The translations under genes and the position numbers were made by a program. Source: Cytophagales bacterium (lineage in GTDB: Bacteria > Bacteroidota > Bacteroidia > Cytophagales > Microscillaceae). From it: a stretch of DNA of 64,000 bases. Location of the stretch: the NCBI GenBank assembly GCA_013298075.1, contig JAAFJG010000005.1, forward strand, positions 59,432 to 123,431, in the 5' to 3' direction. Position 1 is the stretch's first letter, and each line of letters starts with the position of its first letter. Of this stretch, positions 54,567-63,865 are shown in pieces. The notes under the pieces were generated by a model. That model did not search any database and was not told the origin of the DNA. It saw only the letters and a program-made list of their open reading frames with translations.

Positions 54567-55283
54567 TTATCTTTTTTTAAAATTAATTCTATAACAAATA
54601 GAAAAAAAATTCATCAATTCTCGCCATAAAGTATTAATTTTGATGCGTGAAAGTTTAATATTTGGTTTCAAAGAAATAGGAACGATTATGATATTTAGTT
54701 TAAATTTATGTGCCAATGCCAAAAATTCTGTATCAAACAAAAATTCATTCACTTTGGTAATCAAAAAAGTTTCTTTGCCTATTTTATTAAAACCTTTTAA
54801 TCCTGCTTGTGTATCTTTGATAGGTAATTTTAGAAATAATTTATTCAATATTTGTGCAACTTGTGAAATAATTTTGCGTTTGAAAGGCACTTTTTGATAG
54901 TACATATCGTCACGTAGACCTGTAACTACGTCTGCTCCTTTTTCTAATGCTTGAAAAACATCTAACACAGATTTTACACCAAAAGGTACATCAATATCTG
55001 TATAAATTTGTTTTTCTGATTTTGTTTGATGGATAGCATGTCGCAGAGCATATCCTTTTCCTTTATTTTGTTTATATTTCAAAAAACTAAAATAAGGAAT
55101 ATTTTTTTTCAAATAATCGATTGATTCTTGTTGAATAACGCCATTTTTTGAGCCATCATCTACTACATATAAATAAATAATCACATCAGGAATTGATTTT
55201 GATATTTCTTGATAATTATTGAATGTATCCAAATGCCAATCTTTTGGAGGATTATAGCAAGGAAAAATTAAATCTATTTGCAT
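54567..55283 (-). CDS. Glycosyltransferase family 2 (polyprenyl-phosphate sugar transferase-like)
   Basis: 238 residues with a GT-A fold and no membrane segments. It starts MQIDLIFPCYNPPKDW, has the nucleotide-binding YVVDDGSKNG near 41, QNKGKGYALRHAIH near 75 and the metal motif YTDIDVPF near 94 (D-x-D). The C-terminal part has DTQAGLKGFNKIGKETF near 159 and FDTEFLALAHKFKLNIIIVPI. This is the pattern of DPM1/GtrB-like enzymes that load a sugar on a lipid carrier, here without a membrane tail. Acceptor unknown. Confidence 0.88.
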   Translation of the reverse strand: MQIDLIFPCYNPPKDWHLDTFNNYQEISKSIPDVIIYLYVVDDGSKNGVIQQESIDYLKKNIPYFSFLKYKQNKGKGYALRHAIHQTKSEKQIYTDIDVPFGVKSVLDVFQALEKGADVVTGLRDDMYYQKVPFKRKIISQVAQILNKLFLKLPIKDTQAGLKGFNKIGKETFLITKVNEFLFDTEFLALAHKFKLNIIIVPISLKPNIKLSRIKINTLWRELMNFFSICYRINFKKR

Positions 55284-55479
55284 TGTGTATTTGTGTATTC
55301 GATAGTTTTGTGGTAATTTTTTTTATGATTATTCTGGCTTTTATTAAATTTCTATTTTTGTAAAAAATCTAACATAGTAAGATTTATTTAAGCCTTGCAA
55401 AAGTATAAAAATAATATAGAAATTCAAAATTTACACTAAAATTTATGATAATTTTTATAGGTTTTTCTTAAAAATTTAT

Positions 55480-56763
55480 TTACAAAAATTGAACACAAGT
55501 TTCTAAGCTTACCCCTCTTGAACCTTTGATTAAAATATGTGTGTTTGTAATTTTTTTATCCAATAACCAATTATGCAAAGAAAATTTATCCGTAAAATAA
55601 TAAGCTTTTGGATTGTAAATGAGTGCTTTTTGTATCATTTCTCCGAATAAAATAATCGTATCAAAATTACTTTCTTCTAAAATTTTTCCTAATTTAAAAT
55701 GTTCTTCTTCGCTTGCTTCTCCCAACTCAAACATATCACCCAAAATAACGCATTTTTTTACATTTTGAATATTCTCAAAATTTTTCAGTGCTAATTCCAT
55801 CGAACTTGGATTGGCATTATACGCATCTAAAATAATTACATTTTCATTTTTTTTGATGATTTGAGAACGATTATTTATGGGTATATATTCAGTGATTGCC
55901 TCCGCACACGCACTCGCAGGAACTTTAAAATAATCTCCGATACACAAAGCAGTCGCAATATTATTAAAATTATACGTACCAAAAAGTTGTGTTTCAATCA
56001 AATTTATTTCTTTGGTTTTGCATTGCACAAAAAAAGAACTTGGCAATAATTCTACTTCAAAATCATCATTTTTTTGTGGATATGTAATTTTATTAGAAAG
56101 CCTTTGAGCCATTCTCGATAAATGTTCTTCTGTGGTATTGATAAATGCTTTTCCGTTATTTTTGAACAAAAAATAATATAATTCACTATTGGCTCTCGCT
56201 ACCCCTTCTAAACTTCCAAAACCTTCTAAATGATCCAATCCAATATTTGTAATCACGCCAAAATTAGGCATCGCAATTTTGCATAATAAAGCAATTTCTC
56301 CCTCGTGATTCGCTCCCATTTCTATGACAGCAATTTCGTTTTCAGTGGTAATTTTTAAGATACTCAAAGGTACTCCAATATGGTTATTAAAATTTCCTAA
56401 GGTAGCAAATGTGTTATATTTTTTAGATAAAACATTAAAAATCAATTCTTTTGTAGTTGTTTTTCCATTTGAACCACCAACGGCAATGATAGGAATATTT
56501 ATTTTTTTTCGATGATAATTAGCCAAATCTTGCAAAGTTTTTAATACATCATCAACCAAAATTGTATTTGAATTTTCTGTATTTTTTTCATCAACAATGG
56601 CATATTTTGCACCATTTTGTAGGGCTTGTTCAGCAAATAAATTACCATCAAAGTTTTCACCTTTGAGTGCAAAAAAAATACAATCAGGTGATAATTTTCT
56701 TGTATCTGTAATAATATTTTGATTACATGCTAAAAAAATATCGTAAAGTTTTGAGAGTTCCAT
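55480..56763 (-). CDS. murF: UDP-N-acetylmuramoyl-tripeptide--D-alanyl-D-alanine ligase
   Basis: Adds D-Ala-D-Ala to the peptidoglycan precursor. 427 residues. The N-terminal substrate domain has TDTRKLSPDCIFFALKGENFDGN near 19. The central domain has the ATP loop GGSNGKTTTKELI near 97, GNFNNHIGVPLSIL near 121 and IEMGANHEGEI near 147. The C-terminal domain has ILDAYNANPSSMELAL near 310 and GDMFELG. All ligase motifs are present. It is not beside other mur genes. Its promoter -7 box (TATTTTTG) is at 56788-56795 on the minus strand. Confidence 0.96.
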   Translation of the reverse strand: MELSKLYDIFLACNQNIITDTRKLSPDCIFFALKGENFDGNLFAEQALQNGAKYAIVDEKNTENSNTILVDDVLKTLQDLANYHRKKINIPIIAVGGSNGKTTTKELIFNVLSKKYNTFATLGNFNNHIGVPLSILKITTENEIAVIEMGANHEGEIALLCKIAMPNFGVITNIGLDHLEGFGSLEGVARANSELYYFLFKNNGKAFINTTEEHLSRMAQRLSNKITYPQKNDDFEVELLPSSFFVQCKTKEINLIETQLFGTYNFNNIATALCIGDYFKVPASACAEAITEYIPINNRSQIIKKNENVIILDAYNANPSSMELALKNFENIQNVKKCVILGDMFELGEASEEEHFKLGKILEESNFDTIILFGEMIQKALIYNPKAYYFTDKFSLHNWLLDKKITNTHILIKGSRGVSLETCVQFL

Positions 56764-56933
56764 ATATTTTTGATTTTAATATCATCGCAAAAATAGTGAT
56801 TTTTTCTAAAAAATCTATTTCTTAGGAAGTTATTACGAAATTATTTTTAGTATATGATATATATTTCCAACTTTTGAGGTTTTCTTTTGTATTTATTTCC
56901 ATAGTTTTTAGCATTTATTTTATTAGAGTTTTT

Positions 56934-57056
56934 TAAATGGTAGCCAAAAATTGACAAAAATCATTAAAAATTCAAGAAAAAAGAAAAAAAATCCGTATTA
57001 ATCCGCTAAATCCGTGTTAGATGTGTGCTAAAATCTCTTTCATTTAAAAAATACTA
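56934..57056 (+). repeat. R2 repeat, copy e
   Basis: Complete R2 copy upstream of murF with the standard inverted ends. One base differs in the otherwise constant GTGTTA block (GTGTTAGATG). Confidence 0.85.
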
Positions 57057-57180
57057 GTATCTATATTTCATTTTTAGAACGCAGAATAATATAAGATCGA
57101 ACAGATAAAACACAGATTTTTAGTAAGAAAAAGTGATTTCTTTTGAGAATAAATCACCGTTTTTTTATCCATCTAAACAT

Positions 57181-57214
57181 AAAAAAACTACTATCCAAAG
57201 GATAGTAGTTTTTT
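57181..57214. terminator. Hairpin, probable terminator of the TonB receptor gene
   Basis: AAAAAACTACTATCC and GGATAGTAGTTTTTT form a 15-bp stem with a short AAA loop and T tracts on both strands. It lies about 175 bases after the receptor gene. The rest of the gap 57060-57389 shows nothing else. Confidence 0.8.
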
Positions 57215-57389
57215 GTATTTTAACCAAACAGATAAATCACCAGTGTATGATGATATTTTTGTGTATATAAATAAGCAAATTAAAAATTTGCTGAACACTT
57301 CTAAATTTTGCAGACTAATGCTGTCTTTTATGTTATACGATAGAAATAAATAAAGGTTGCGTTTTTTTGAATTTTTTTTTGAATTTTTT

Positions 57390-59825
57390 TTAAAATTTAT
57401 AATTCAACCTCAACATTATCATTCTTGTATCTCTCAAAACGATTGAACTTTGTGTTAAAGTTTCTGTTTTTATTGTACTACCAAAACGCATCGTATAAAA
57501 CATATCTCTTACCATTAAATTCAAAGACCAGTTTTTCTTTTTGTCTAATGTTTGCATCAAACCACCATTAAACGAATAAAACCCAATATTTTCGCCTTGT
57601 GCAGTGGCAGTAGGTGCGTTATACATATAACCTATTTGCAATCTTGCCCCTTTCCATAAAGTAAAATTAGCGTTTAATCTACCATTCCAAGTTTGGACTG
57701 TACTATTAATATTACTAATCTGTCCAGCACCCGCATTGATAGTGGTTTGAAAAGCAGAAATACCGCCTGACAAACTAAACCATTTTACTTTTACAGGGTC
57801 AAAACTACCCGTAACATCTATCCCAAAAGCATGAGAAGAACCAATGTTAATAGGTGTACTCATAGTTGTTACGTTATCTGGTTGCAAAGATAATACACGT
57901 TGAGATAAATTCCAACGTTTTCGATAAAAAATATTTGGAGAAATTGAAAAATTATTCCAAAACTTGTTATAACCCAATTCTAAGACGTGAATTTTCTCTG
58001 GATTGAGGTCAGGATTGCCTTGTCTTAAATTTCTTGGATTCGAAACATCAATAAAAGGATTTAAGTCATCAAAGTTTGGTCTGTCAATTCTTTTGCTATA
58101 ACTCAACTTTATAAATTGTCCTTTTCCAAAATTATAAGCAATTCTTGCCGTAGGAAAAATATTAAAATATTGTTTGTTAAAACTTGTATTTTGATTTTGG
58201 TTCAATGTATTGCCATTTAACCAAACTTGCTCAAAACGCAAACCTGCTGTATAATCCCATTTTCCTGTTTTATTTTTATAACTCACATAAGTAGCGTGTA
58301 CGTTTTCGTTATACGTAAAATCATTGCTTCTCGACTGATCTCTTTCCCAAGCATTATTATTATTTTTATTGATAGAATCTAAATTAAATTCTGTACTCAA
58401 ATTTCTAATAATGGCTTTGTAACCTGTTTCAATCATACCATATTTTTCTGCCAATGGGTGCGAATAATCAAATTGCAAAGTGGTAATGTTGTTTTTAGTG
58501 CCATTCAAAGTAGATTTTGTTGATATATTGGTGTTGATAGTCGTGCCATCACCCATCATAATTCTATTGACCAAACTTTGTCTATCCTCTCCATTGCCCA
58601 AACTTGTAGCAACTGAGGCTGTCATTTCTTGTCCTTTTTTCTTAAATTCTGTTTTGTAACTCAATGAAAAATCATAAGAAAGAGAATTATTACTAGCATT
58701 TGTTCCTTGCACATTGCCATTGTTATAAATATTATTATTGAAAGTTTTGGTCAATAAATCACCATCATTCCAACTTTTTCTAATGCCAATAGTGGCATCA
58801 AAAGTAATCGTATTTTTTTCATTGGGAGAAAATTCTACGCCTGCACGAATGTTATTATTTTCAGAACGAATTTTAAAATTACGATTTTGTGATAAATATT
58901 GTACGTCATTATTAGGAAATAACGTTGTTCTGTCTGTTATATTTTCAGCCAAACGATTGTCAAAACGAGCATTATATCCTAAACTTGTCGTCCATTTTTT
59001 TGTTTTATGACTCACACGAAATCCACCAAAAAGCCTTTGGCGATTGCCCACAGCCAAATTTACATTGCCATGCGTGCCGGGTTGTCTATCTCTTTTTAAT
59101 CTTACGTTTATCATTCCACTTACGCCATCAGCATCATATTTTGCCGAAGGATTAGAATTAATTTCTATACTTTCTACATCATCAGCAGAGATTTGGTCAA
59201 GACCACCGCCTCCCATTCCTCCACCCATTCCACCACGACCACCACCGCCACCGAAGTTCGATTGGCGACCATTGATAAGAATATTTGGTCTTCCTCCACG
59301 CATCGTTACATTACCCGATTCATCTACACGCACCGCAGGCACATCACGCAACACATCAGCCGCTGTTCCGCTTTGTGTATTTGGATTATTTTGAGGATTG
59401 ATAATAATGGCATCAGCCGTAACTTCCATAAAATCTTTTTTTCCTTCTACGACTACTTCGTTCAAAACTTTTGTATCTTCTTCGAGAGCAAAGGCAGGAA
59501 TTTTTGCTTCAGGCATTTTTGGATTGACAGGAATATTAGTCATACTATATTTTCTCATTCCTACCGCATCAGTAGAGAGTTCATATCGTCCACCTTTTAA
59601 GTTTTCAAAGATAAATTCTCCTTTTTCATTGGTTGTGATACCTTTTGTATAAGTAGAATCTCTCAAATGTTTGATAACCACAGACACGCCCGGTATTCCC
59701 TCTTTTTTGTCTTTGTCTGTGATTGTTCCGATAATTTTTCCTTCGTTAAAATTTTTCCAATCTTGTGAATAGACGGAAGAAATCAACATAAAAGAAAAAA
59801 TAAATATAATGATACTTTTTTTCAT
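57390..59825 (-). CDS. TonB-dependent receptor with carboxypeptidase-regulatory domain
   Basis: 811 residues. A signal peptide (MKKSIIIFIFSFMLISSVYSQ) is followed by a carboxypeptidase-regulatory-like beta domain (GKIIGTITDKDKKEGIPGVSV to residue 110), a plug domain (AADVLRDVPAVRVDESGNVTMRGGRPNILING near 158) and a long beta barrel ending in KF with the last strand MIMLRLNYKF. The plug carries an unusual glycine-rich insert (GGGGGRGGMGGGMGGGG near 192) next to the conserved IEINSNPSAKYDADG. It belongs to the outer-membrane family 3 receptors rather than the SusC type, and no SusD gene is present. Ligand unknown. Confidence 0.92.
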   Translation of the reverse strand: MKKSIIIFIFSFMLISSVYSQDWKNFNEGKIIGTITDKDKKEGIPGVSVVIKHLRDSTYTKGITTNEKGEFIFENLKGGRYELSTDAVGMRKYSMTNIPVNPKMPEAKIPAFALEEDTKVLNEVVVEGKKDFMEVTADAIIINPQNNPNTQSGTAADVLRDVPAVRVDESGNVTMRGGRPNILINGRQSNFGGGGGRGGMGGGMGGGGLDQISADDVESIEINSNPSAKYDADGVSGMINVRLKRDRQPGTHGNVNLAVGNRQRLFGGFRVSHKTKKWTTSLGYNARFDNRLAENITDRTTLFPNNDVQYLSQNRNFKIRSENNNIRAGVEFSPNEKNTITFDATIGIRKSWNDGDLLTKTFNNNIYNNGNVQGTNASNNSLSYDFSLSYKTEFKKKGQEMTASVATSLGNGEDRQSLVNRIMMGDGTTINTNISTKSTLNGTKNNITTLQFDYSHPLAEKYGMIETGYKAIIRNLSTEFNLDSINKNNNNAWERDQSRSNDFTYNENVHATYVSYKNKTGKWDYTAGLRFEQVWLNGNTLNQNQNTSFNKQYFNIFPTARIAYNFGKGQFIKLSYSKRIDRPNFDDLNPFIDVSNPRNLRQGNPDLNPEKIHVLELGYNKFWNNFSISPNIFYRKRWNLSQRVLSLQPDNVTTMSTPINIGSSHAFGIDVTGSFDPVKVKWFSLSGGISAFQTTINAGAGQISNINSTVQTWNGRLNANFTLWKGARLQIGYMYNAPTATAQGENIGFYSFNGGLMQTLDKKKNWSLNLMVRDMFYTMRFGSTIKTETLTQSSIVLRDTRMIMLRLNYKF

Positions 59826-60069
59826 TGTATTAATATTTTTTATTTAATTACTTTTATTTAATTATTTTTATATAGACTTAGAATTTGTTAGTAAGTTTAA
59901 TCAATAAACACAAAATTACAAGAAAAGATAAAGAAAATGATGTATTTAACACACATTTAACGATTTTGACAAATATTTAACGATTTGATAGAAATATATT
60001 CGTGTTTTATTTTTTTCGAATAAATAAAAAATTTTGAAAAAAAATGAAACATTTTTGATTGAATTTAGT

Positions 60070-60091
60070 ATATATCAATATGGGTGACATT
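60070..60091 (+). repeat. R4 end sequence, solitary
   Basis: ATATATCAATATGGGTGACATT, the R4 end, occurs here about 110 bases outside the full R4 element in the same orientation as its left end. It may be an older half-element or part of a larger nested insertion. Confidence 0.7.
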
Positions 60092-60181
60092 AATTTAAAC
60101 TGATGAAAAAAAGCATAAAAAAAGCTAAAAAAAGCATAAAAATTACTATTTTTGTTTTTTGAATAAAAAATAAAAAATAAA

Positions 60182-60406
60182 ATATCAATATGGGTGACAT
60201 AGTTGTAAAGGCTATAAAGGCTTAAATTTAGTATAAAAGAATTTTTTGTATTTAAAACATTAATTAAAAATAGATACGACAAATTCCCGTAAGTATTTTT
60301 TATTAATTTAACCAAATACTAAATATTTAAAAATATTGAAAATACCTTAATCGTCTTTAAATAGCCTTTTTGTGTTAAATTCAAAATGTCACTCATATTG
60401 ATATAT
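60182..60406. repeat. R4 repeat, full element with 20-base inverted ends
   Basis: About 225 bases bounded by ATATCAATATGGGTGACAT on the left and the inverse of ATATATCAATATGAGTGACA on the right. The interior is AT-rich without a gene. The right half (about 60260-60406) is matched, inverted, by the DNA from 63866 to the window end. The gap 59826-60181 is AT-rich with the TonB receptor's likely -7 box (TAATTTTG, minus strand, 59911-59918) and an AAAAAAAGC-type A-rich tandem stretch at 60106-60142. Confidence 0.75.
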
Positions 60407-60430
60407 AATTCACAATTAAAAATCAAAAAA

Positions 60431-60883
60431 ATGTTCAAAAAAAATCTACTAATAAAGCTTATGATGATAAGCTTATTTTTCACTCAAATAAGCCTTGCTA
60501 ATGCACAAACCAAAAAAAATAAAGGTGGTCATGATAAAGCGTTTATCGGAGAATGGATTTTAAATGATGTTAGAGTCAAATCTGACACAGATAATTCCGA
60601 TGAAACAAAACAAATGTTAGCATTGATGAAAAAGCAAATGTCTGCTTTTATTGGCAAAGCATCTATGAAATTTGATAAAAATGGAAATTTTACGAGCATA
60701 AGCCCTGATAGCCCACAACCTGAAAAAGGTACTTGGAGATATGATAAAGCCACTAAACAAATATTTACGACAATTAAAGGTGTTGAAGATGGACAAAGTG
60801 TAAATATCAACAAAGATCGTGAATTAGAAGTTTTTGATGAGCAAATGCCAAGTCTAAAAATGATATTAAAGAAAAAGAAATAG
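60431..60883 (+). CDS. Exported lipocalin-like protein
   Basis: 150 residues from the ATG giving MFKKNLLIKLMMISLFF; the signal peptide ends at LANAQ. A reading that begins at 60386 would start inside repeat R4 and is rejected. The mature part begins with a basic stretch and then FIGEWILNDVRV, followed by FDKNGNFTSISPDSPQPEKGTWRYDKATKQIFTTI, the alternating strand and GxW pattern of small lipocalin-like proteins in Bacteroidota. Function unknown, perhaps binding of a small lipophilic ligand. It is immediately downstream of R4, which might supply or interrupt its promoter. Confidence 0.8.
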   Translation: MFKKNLLIKLMMISLFFTQISLANAQTKKNKGGHDKAFIGEWILNDVRVKSDTDNSDETKQMLALMKKQMSAFIGKASMKFDKNGNFTSISPDSPQPEKGTWRYDKATKQIFTTIKGVEDGQSVNINKDRELEVFDEQMPSLKMILKKKK

Positions 60884-61004
60884 TCGTTTTTTTTCAACAT
60901 ACATATAAATTTTTGAGTTTATATATATATTTTCTATTTATACTTAATGTTTCTTAGTAAATTTGTCCACGAATTTTTTTGAAATATATTTTGATTTCAC
61001 ATTC

Positions 61005-61054
61005 AAAATAAATGTTATACTTCTATATTTTTTAGACGTATAACATTTATTTTT
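61005..61054. terminator. Bidirectional terminator
   Basis: AAAATAAATGTTATAC and its exact complement GTATAACATTTATTTT form a 16-bp stem with a 17-base loop, between convergent genes. Confidence 0.85.
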
Positions 61055-61059
61055 ATCTA

Positions 61060-62157
61060 TCAATTTTTCTCAAAATTGAATCGATTTGTTTCTGATCGCA
61101 ACGCAAAATCTGCCAAAACCAACGCCGCCATCGCCTCCACAATAGGCACAGCACGCGGAAGTACGCATGGGTCATGTCTGCCTTTTCCTTCTACAATTAC
61201 TTTTTCTTTCGATTCATTGATACTTTCTTGCGGTTGAATAATCGTGGCGACAGGTTTGAAAGCTACTCGAAAATAAATGTCTTCGCCATTCGAAATTCCA
61301 CCTTGGATTCCTCCCGAAAAATTTGTTTTGGTACTTATTTTTTCGTTTTCATCAACATAAAAAACGTCATTATGTTCAGAGCCTTTCATCGTTACGCCTT
61401 CAAAACCACTTCCATATTCAAAACCTTTGGCAGCATTGATGCTTAACATAGCCTTGCCTAATTCTGCGTGTAATTTATCAAAAACAGGCTCGCCCCAACC
61501 TGCAGGAACATTGGTTATCAACACACTAATTACACCCCCAATCGTATCGCCTTGTTTTTTTATTTCTTTGATAAATTGTTCCATTTTATTAGCCATTTCT
61601 ATATCTGGGCAACGTACAGGCGTATTTTCAATGAATGAAAAATCTAAATTTTTATAATTTTTTTCTAATTTAAGATGTCCCACTTGCGAAGTATAAGCGG
61701 TAATATTGATTTGATATTTTTTTTGTAGAAATAATTGTGCGACTGCACCTGCCGCAACGCGAGCAGCCGTTTCTCTCGCAGAACTTCTGCCTCCACCTCG
61801 ATAATCTCTATTTCCATACTTCGCAAAATAAGTATAATCGGCGTGTGAAGGTCTAAATTGTGTGGCAATATGGGCATAATCTTTACTCTTTGCATCTTCA
61901 TTCGGAATCAACAAAGCAATAGGAGTTCCTGTCGTTTTATTCTCAAAAATACCTGATAAAACTTGCACCAAATCCGTTTCTTTTCTTTGTGTTACGATAG
62001 CAGACTGCCCAGGTTTTCGTCTGTCGAGTGCATTTTGAATAAATTCTAAATCCCATTCTAAGCCCGCAGGACAACCATCAATAATCACTCCTATGGCTAC
62101 TCCGTGTGATTCTCCAAAAGTAGTAATTTTAAAAAGATGACCGTATGAATTTGACAT
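61060..62157 (-). CDS. aroC: Chorismate synthase
   Basis: Converts 5-enolpyruvylshikimate 3-phosphate to chorismate with reduced FMN, the last common step to the aromatic amino acids. 365 residues. [19 protein letters not shown] is the canonical start, and a longer reading to 62280 would run through the promoter. Later motifs are GCPAGLEW near 28, [15 protein letters not shown] near 46, [24 protein letters not shown] near 123 and the FMN site [18 protein letters not shown] near 328. All are intact. The -7 box (TATATTTG) is at 62203-62210 on the minus strand. The gap 62211-62400 shows nothing recognisable. Confidence 0.97.
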   Translation of the reverse strand: MSNSYGHLFKITTFGESHGVAIGVIIDGCPAGLEWDLEFIQNALDRRKPGQSAIVTQRKETDLVQVLSGIFENKTTGTPIALLIPNEDAKSKDYAHIATQFRPSHADYTYFAKYGNRDYRGGGRSSARETAARVAAGAVAQLFLQKKYQINITAYTSQVGHLKLEKNYKNLDFSFIENTPVRCPDIEMANKMEQFIKEIKKQGDTIGGVISVLITNVPAGWGEPVFDKLHAELGKAMLSINAAKGFEYGSGFEGVTMKGSEHNDVFYVDENEKISTKTNFSGGIQGGISNGEDIYFRVAFKPVATIIQPQESINESKEKVIVEGKGRHDPCVLPRAVPIVEAMAALVLADFALRSETNRFNFEKN

Positions 62158-62410
62158 ATTTTTATTCGTTTTTTTAGTATTGCTTTTTATTATTTTTGTG
62201 CAAATATAAATAAAAAAAAGAAAATTATTTATGAATGAATAAAATTTATTTAGATATTTGTATTTCTTTATGAGAAACATAATTTCAAATCCTCATTTAA
62301 AGTGTTTAAAAGGATTTTTTAATACCTAGATCATAAGAAAAAACAAAATAAATACAAAAAAAATTTATTAAAATATAATAAAAAAAATTTGATAAAATTA
62401 GAATGAAAAT

Positions 62411-62441
62411 TTGTAAATTTGTATTTTTTGTATTATTTTTG
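62411..62441 (+). promoter_or_regulatory. Promoter of Tudor-like gene pair
   Basis: TTG at 62411-62413, 20 bases, then TATTTTTG at 62434-62441, 34 bases before the first ATG. Confidence 0.7.
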
Positions 62442-62475
62442 CGTTAGACTAACAACATAAAACTTTATTATCAAG

Positions 62476-62829
62476 ATGAATAAGTTTAAAGAAAATGATT
62501 GGGTTATTGCTGATTATAATCAAGATAACAAATGGTATGTAGGCGCAATTAAAAAAGTAGAAAATGCAAAACAATTTCAAGTAATATTTTTGGATAAACC
62601 TGCAAATTCTCTTGAAATTGAGAGAATAAGACCTTTTGATGATTGGATTTATGAAGATATAAATTTTCCATGTATTGTTAAAGATATAAATGGAATAATA
62701 TTTACTATAACCAAGGTAAATAAAGAGTTAAAAGAGGTTACAGGAAACTATATCCAAGATAGTAAATCAATAGTTGTATTACCATTCAAACAAATTTATT
62801 TAGAGATAGAAAATAAAGATAATGCTTAA
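62476..62829 (+). CDS. Small Tudor/Agenet-like protein, copy 1
   Basis: 117 residues without signal or membrane segment. WVIADYNQDNKWYVGAIKKVENAKQFQVIFLDKPANSLEIERIRPFDDWIYE has the layout of a Tudor or Agenet-type barrel: an aromatic-bearing strand, W-Y-x-G-x-I, a strand with F-x-V-x-F, then an acidic edge. A second barrel-like half follows from FPCIVKDINGIIFTI. In eukaryotes such domains bind methylated residues; in bacteria they often sit on repair or defence proteins. It is closely related to the next gene (about 60% identical over the shared part). Confidence 0.7.
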   Translation: MNKFKENDWVIADYNQDNKWYVGAIKKVENAKQFQVIFLDKPANSLEIERIRPFDDWIYEDINFPCIVKDINGIIFTITKVNKELKEVTGNYIQDSKSIVVLPFKQIYLEIENKDNA

Positions 62830-62871
62830 CAAGCCAAGTACAATAAAGATAATGTTTAAAATCCAAGTAAA

Positions 62872-63258
62872 ATGAATTTTAATGCTAATGAATTTGTTAT
62901 TGCTGATTACAATCAAGATAACAGATGGTATGTAGGTATGATTAAAAAAGTAGAAAATGCAAAACGTTTTCAAGTAATATTTTTTGATAAACCTACGAAC
63001 TCTCTTGAAATAGAAAAAATAAGAAATTTCGATGATTGGATTTATGAAGATAAAGATTTTCCATGTATTATTAAGGACATAGATGGAGCAATGTTTACTG
63101 TAACTAAAGTAAACAAAGATTTAAAAACACTCACAGGCTATTATAGACAACTTGATGAATCAGAAATTACATTACCATTCGAACAAGTATATTTAGATGT
63201 AGAAGCAAAAAAAATTGACAATTTCCAAAAAAAAAAGAGCATAACTCAAAATATTTAG
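62872..63258 (+). CDS. Small Tudor/Agenet-like protein, copy 2 (probably the N-terminus of a broken fusion)
   Basis: 128 residues. The first 108 match the preceding gene (FVIADYNQDNRWYVGMIKKVENAKRFQVIFFDKPTNSLEIEKI). After DNFQ the frame runs through ten A residues (63227-63236) and stops 8 codons later. With one extra A the frame would continue into the ATPase fragment downstream, so the present stop may be caused by a one-base slip in the A tract. The 42 bases between the two Tudor-like genes include a short direct repeat (AATAAAGATAATG), a trace of their duplication. Confidence 0.68.
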   Translation: MNFNANEFVIADYNQDNRWYVGMIKKVENAKRFQVIFFDKPTNSLEIEKIRNFDDWIYEDKDFPCIIKDIDGAMFTVTKVNKDLKTLTGYYRQLDESEITLPFEQVYLDVEAKKIDNFQKKKSITQNI

Positions 63259-63864
63259 GAAAAGATTTAACAATATCAAATTTTGGAATATACTCAAAAA
63301 ATGCTGACGATTTTTTTGATTTATATACAAAAGTAGGTTCTGAAGAACATAAAAATATTGATCTACACAGAAATATAAATGTTATAGATGGCGAGAATGG
63401 TTACGGTAAAACGTATCTGTTAAGACTAATAACATGTTTACTGATGTTATGCAGCCTTTAAATAATATTTGTAATAAGTAGATTTTTTTTCATTTTATTC
63501 TGCTTTCTTAATTCTATATTCATTGAAAATCAATATTTTATGATAAGGAAATTACCATTTTACAAATTAAATTTTACCTTGCGTAACATCAGTAAATAAC
63601 CAAAAACAGCCTATATTACTCAATATGAAAGAAATTCATACCAAAATTATAAAATATTTCTCCTCCAATATTCGTAAATACTATAATATGGAATAAGGGG
63701 GTGCGGAAAGTCGGTTATATCATTTACTTTCGCTGTTCAAAACCATATTTACAAGGTATGCAAAGCAAAAATATTCTGATAATATAAACATAAATCTTCA
63801 TATTCAAAAATTATATGAAGAAAATAAAACTGAAATTATCCTAAAAATATTTACATTTATTTAG
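63233..63864 (+). pseudogene. Decayed AAA/ABC ATPase gene (N-terminal part), interrupted by a small element
   Basis: In the frame shifted by one from the Tudor-like gene, the DNA codes for KDLTISNFGIYSKNADDFFD, then NINVIDGENGYGKTYLLRLI, an intact Walker A of an SMC/OLD-like ATPase. The frame ends inside the inverted-repeat element at 63437-63596. After the element, a coherent frame resumes (NQKQPILLNMKEIHTKIIKY, SSNIRKYYNME). It has one in-frame TAA and then continues GGAESRLYHLL to IILKIFTFI, where repeat R4 begins. The gene is thus broken by a frameshift, an insertion, a stop and probably truncation. Confidence 0.7.
63437..63596. mobile_element. MITE-like insertion in ATPase pseudogene
   Basis: 160 bases bounded by TTTACTGATGTTATGC and the inverse of TTTACTGATGTTACGC (one mismatch in 16). 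It has no coding capacity and splits the ATPase reading frame. A clear target duplication is not certain; ATAAC flanks both sides, but not symmetrically. Confidence 0.75.
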
Positions 63865-63865
63865 A

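Noticed and set aside
60007..60315. Open frame of 102 codons on the minus strand after the TonB receptor gene
   Set aside because: It lies across the R4 repeat and an A/T-rich tandem stretch, is rich in F, N, Y and K as expected of non-coding AT-rich DNA, and has no promoter or recognisable domain.
62158..62280. 41-codon N-terminal extension of chorismate synthase
   Set aside because: The canonical AroC start ([19 protein letters not shown]) is at 62157 and a TATATTTG promoter box lies inside the extension.
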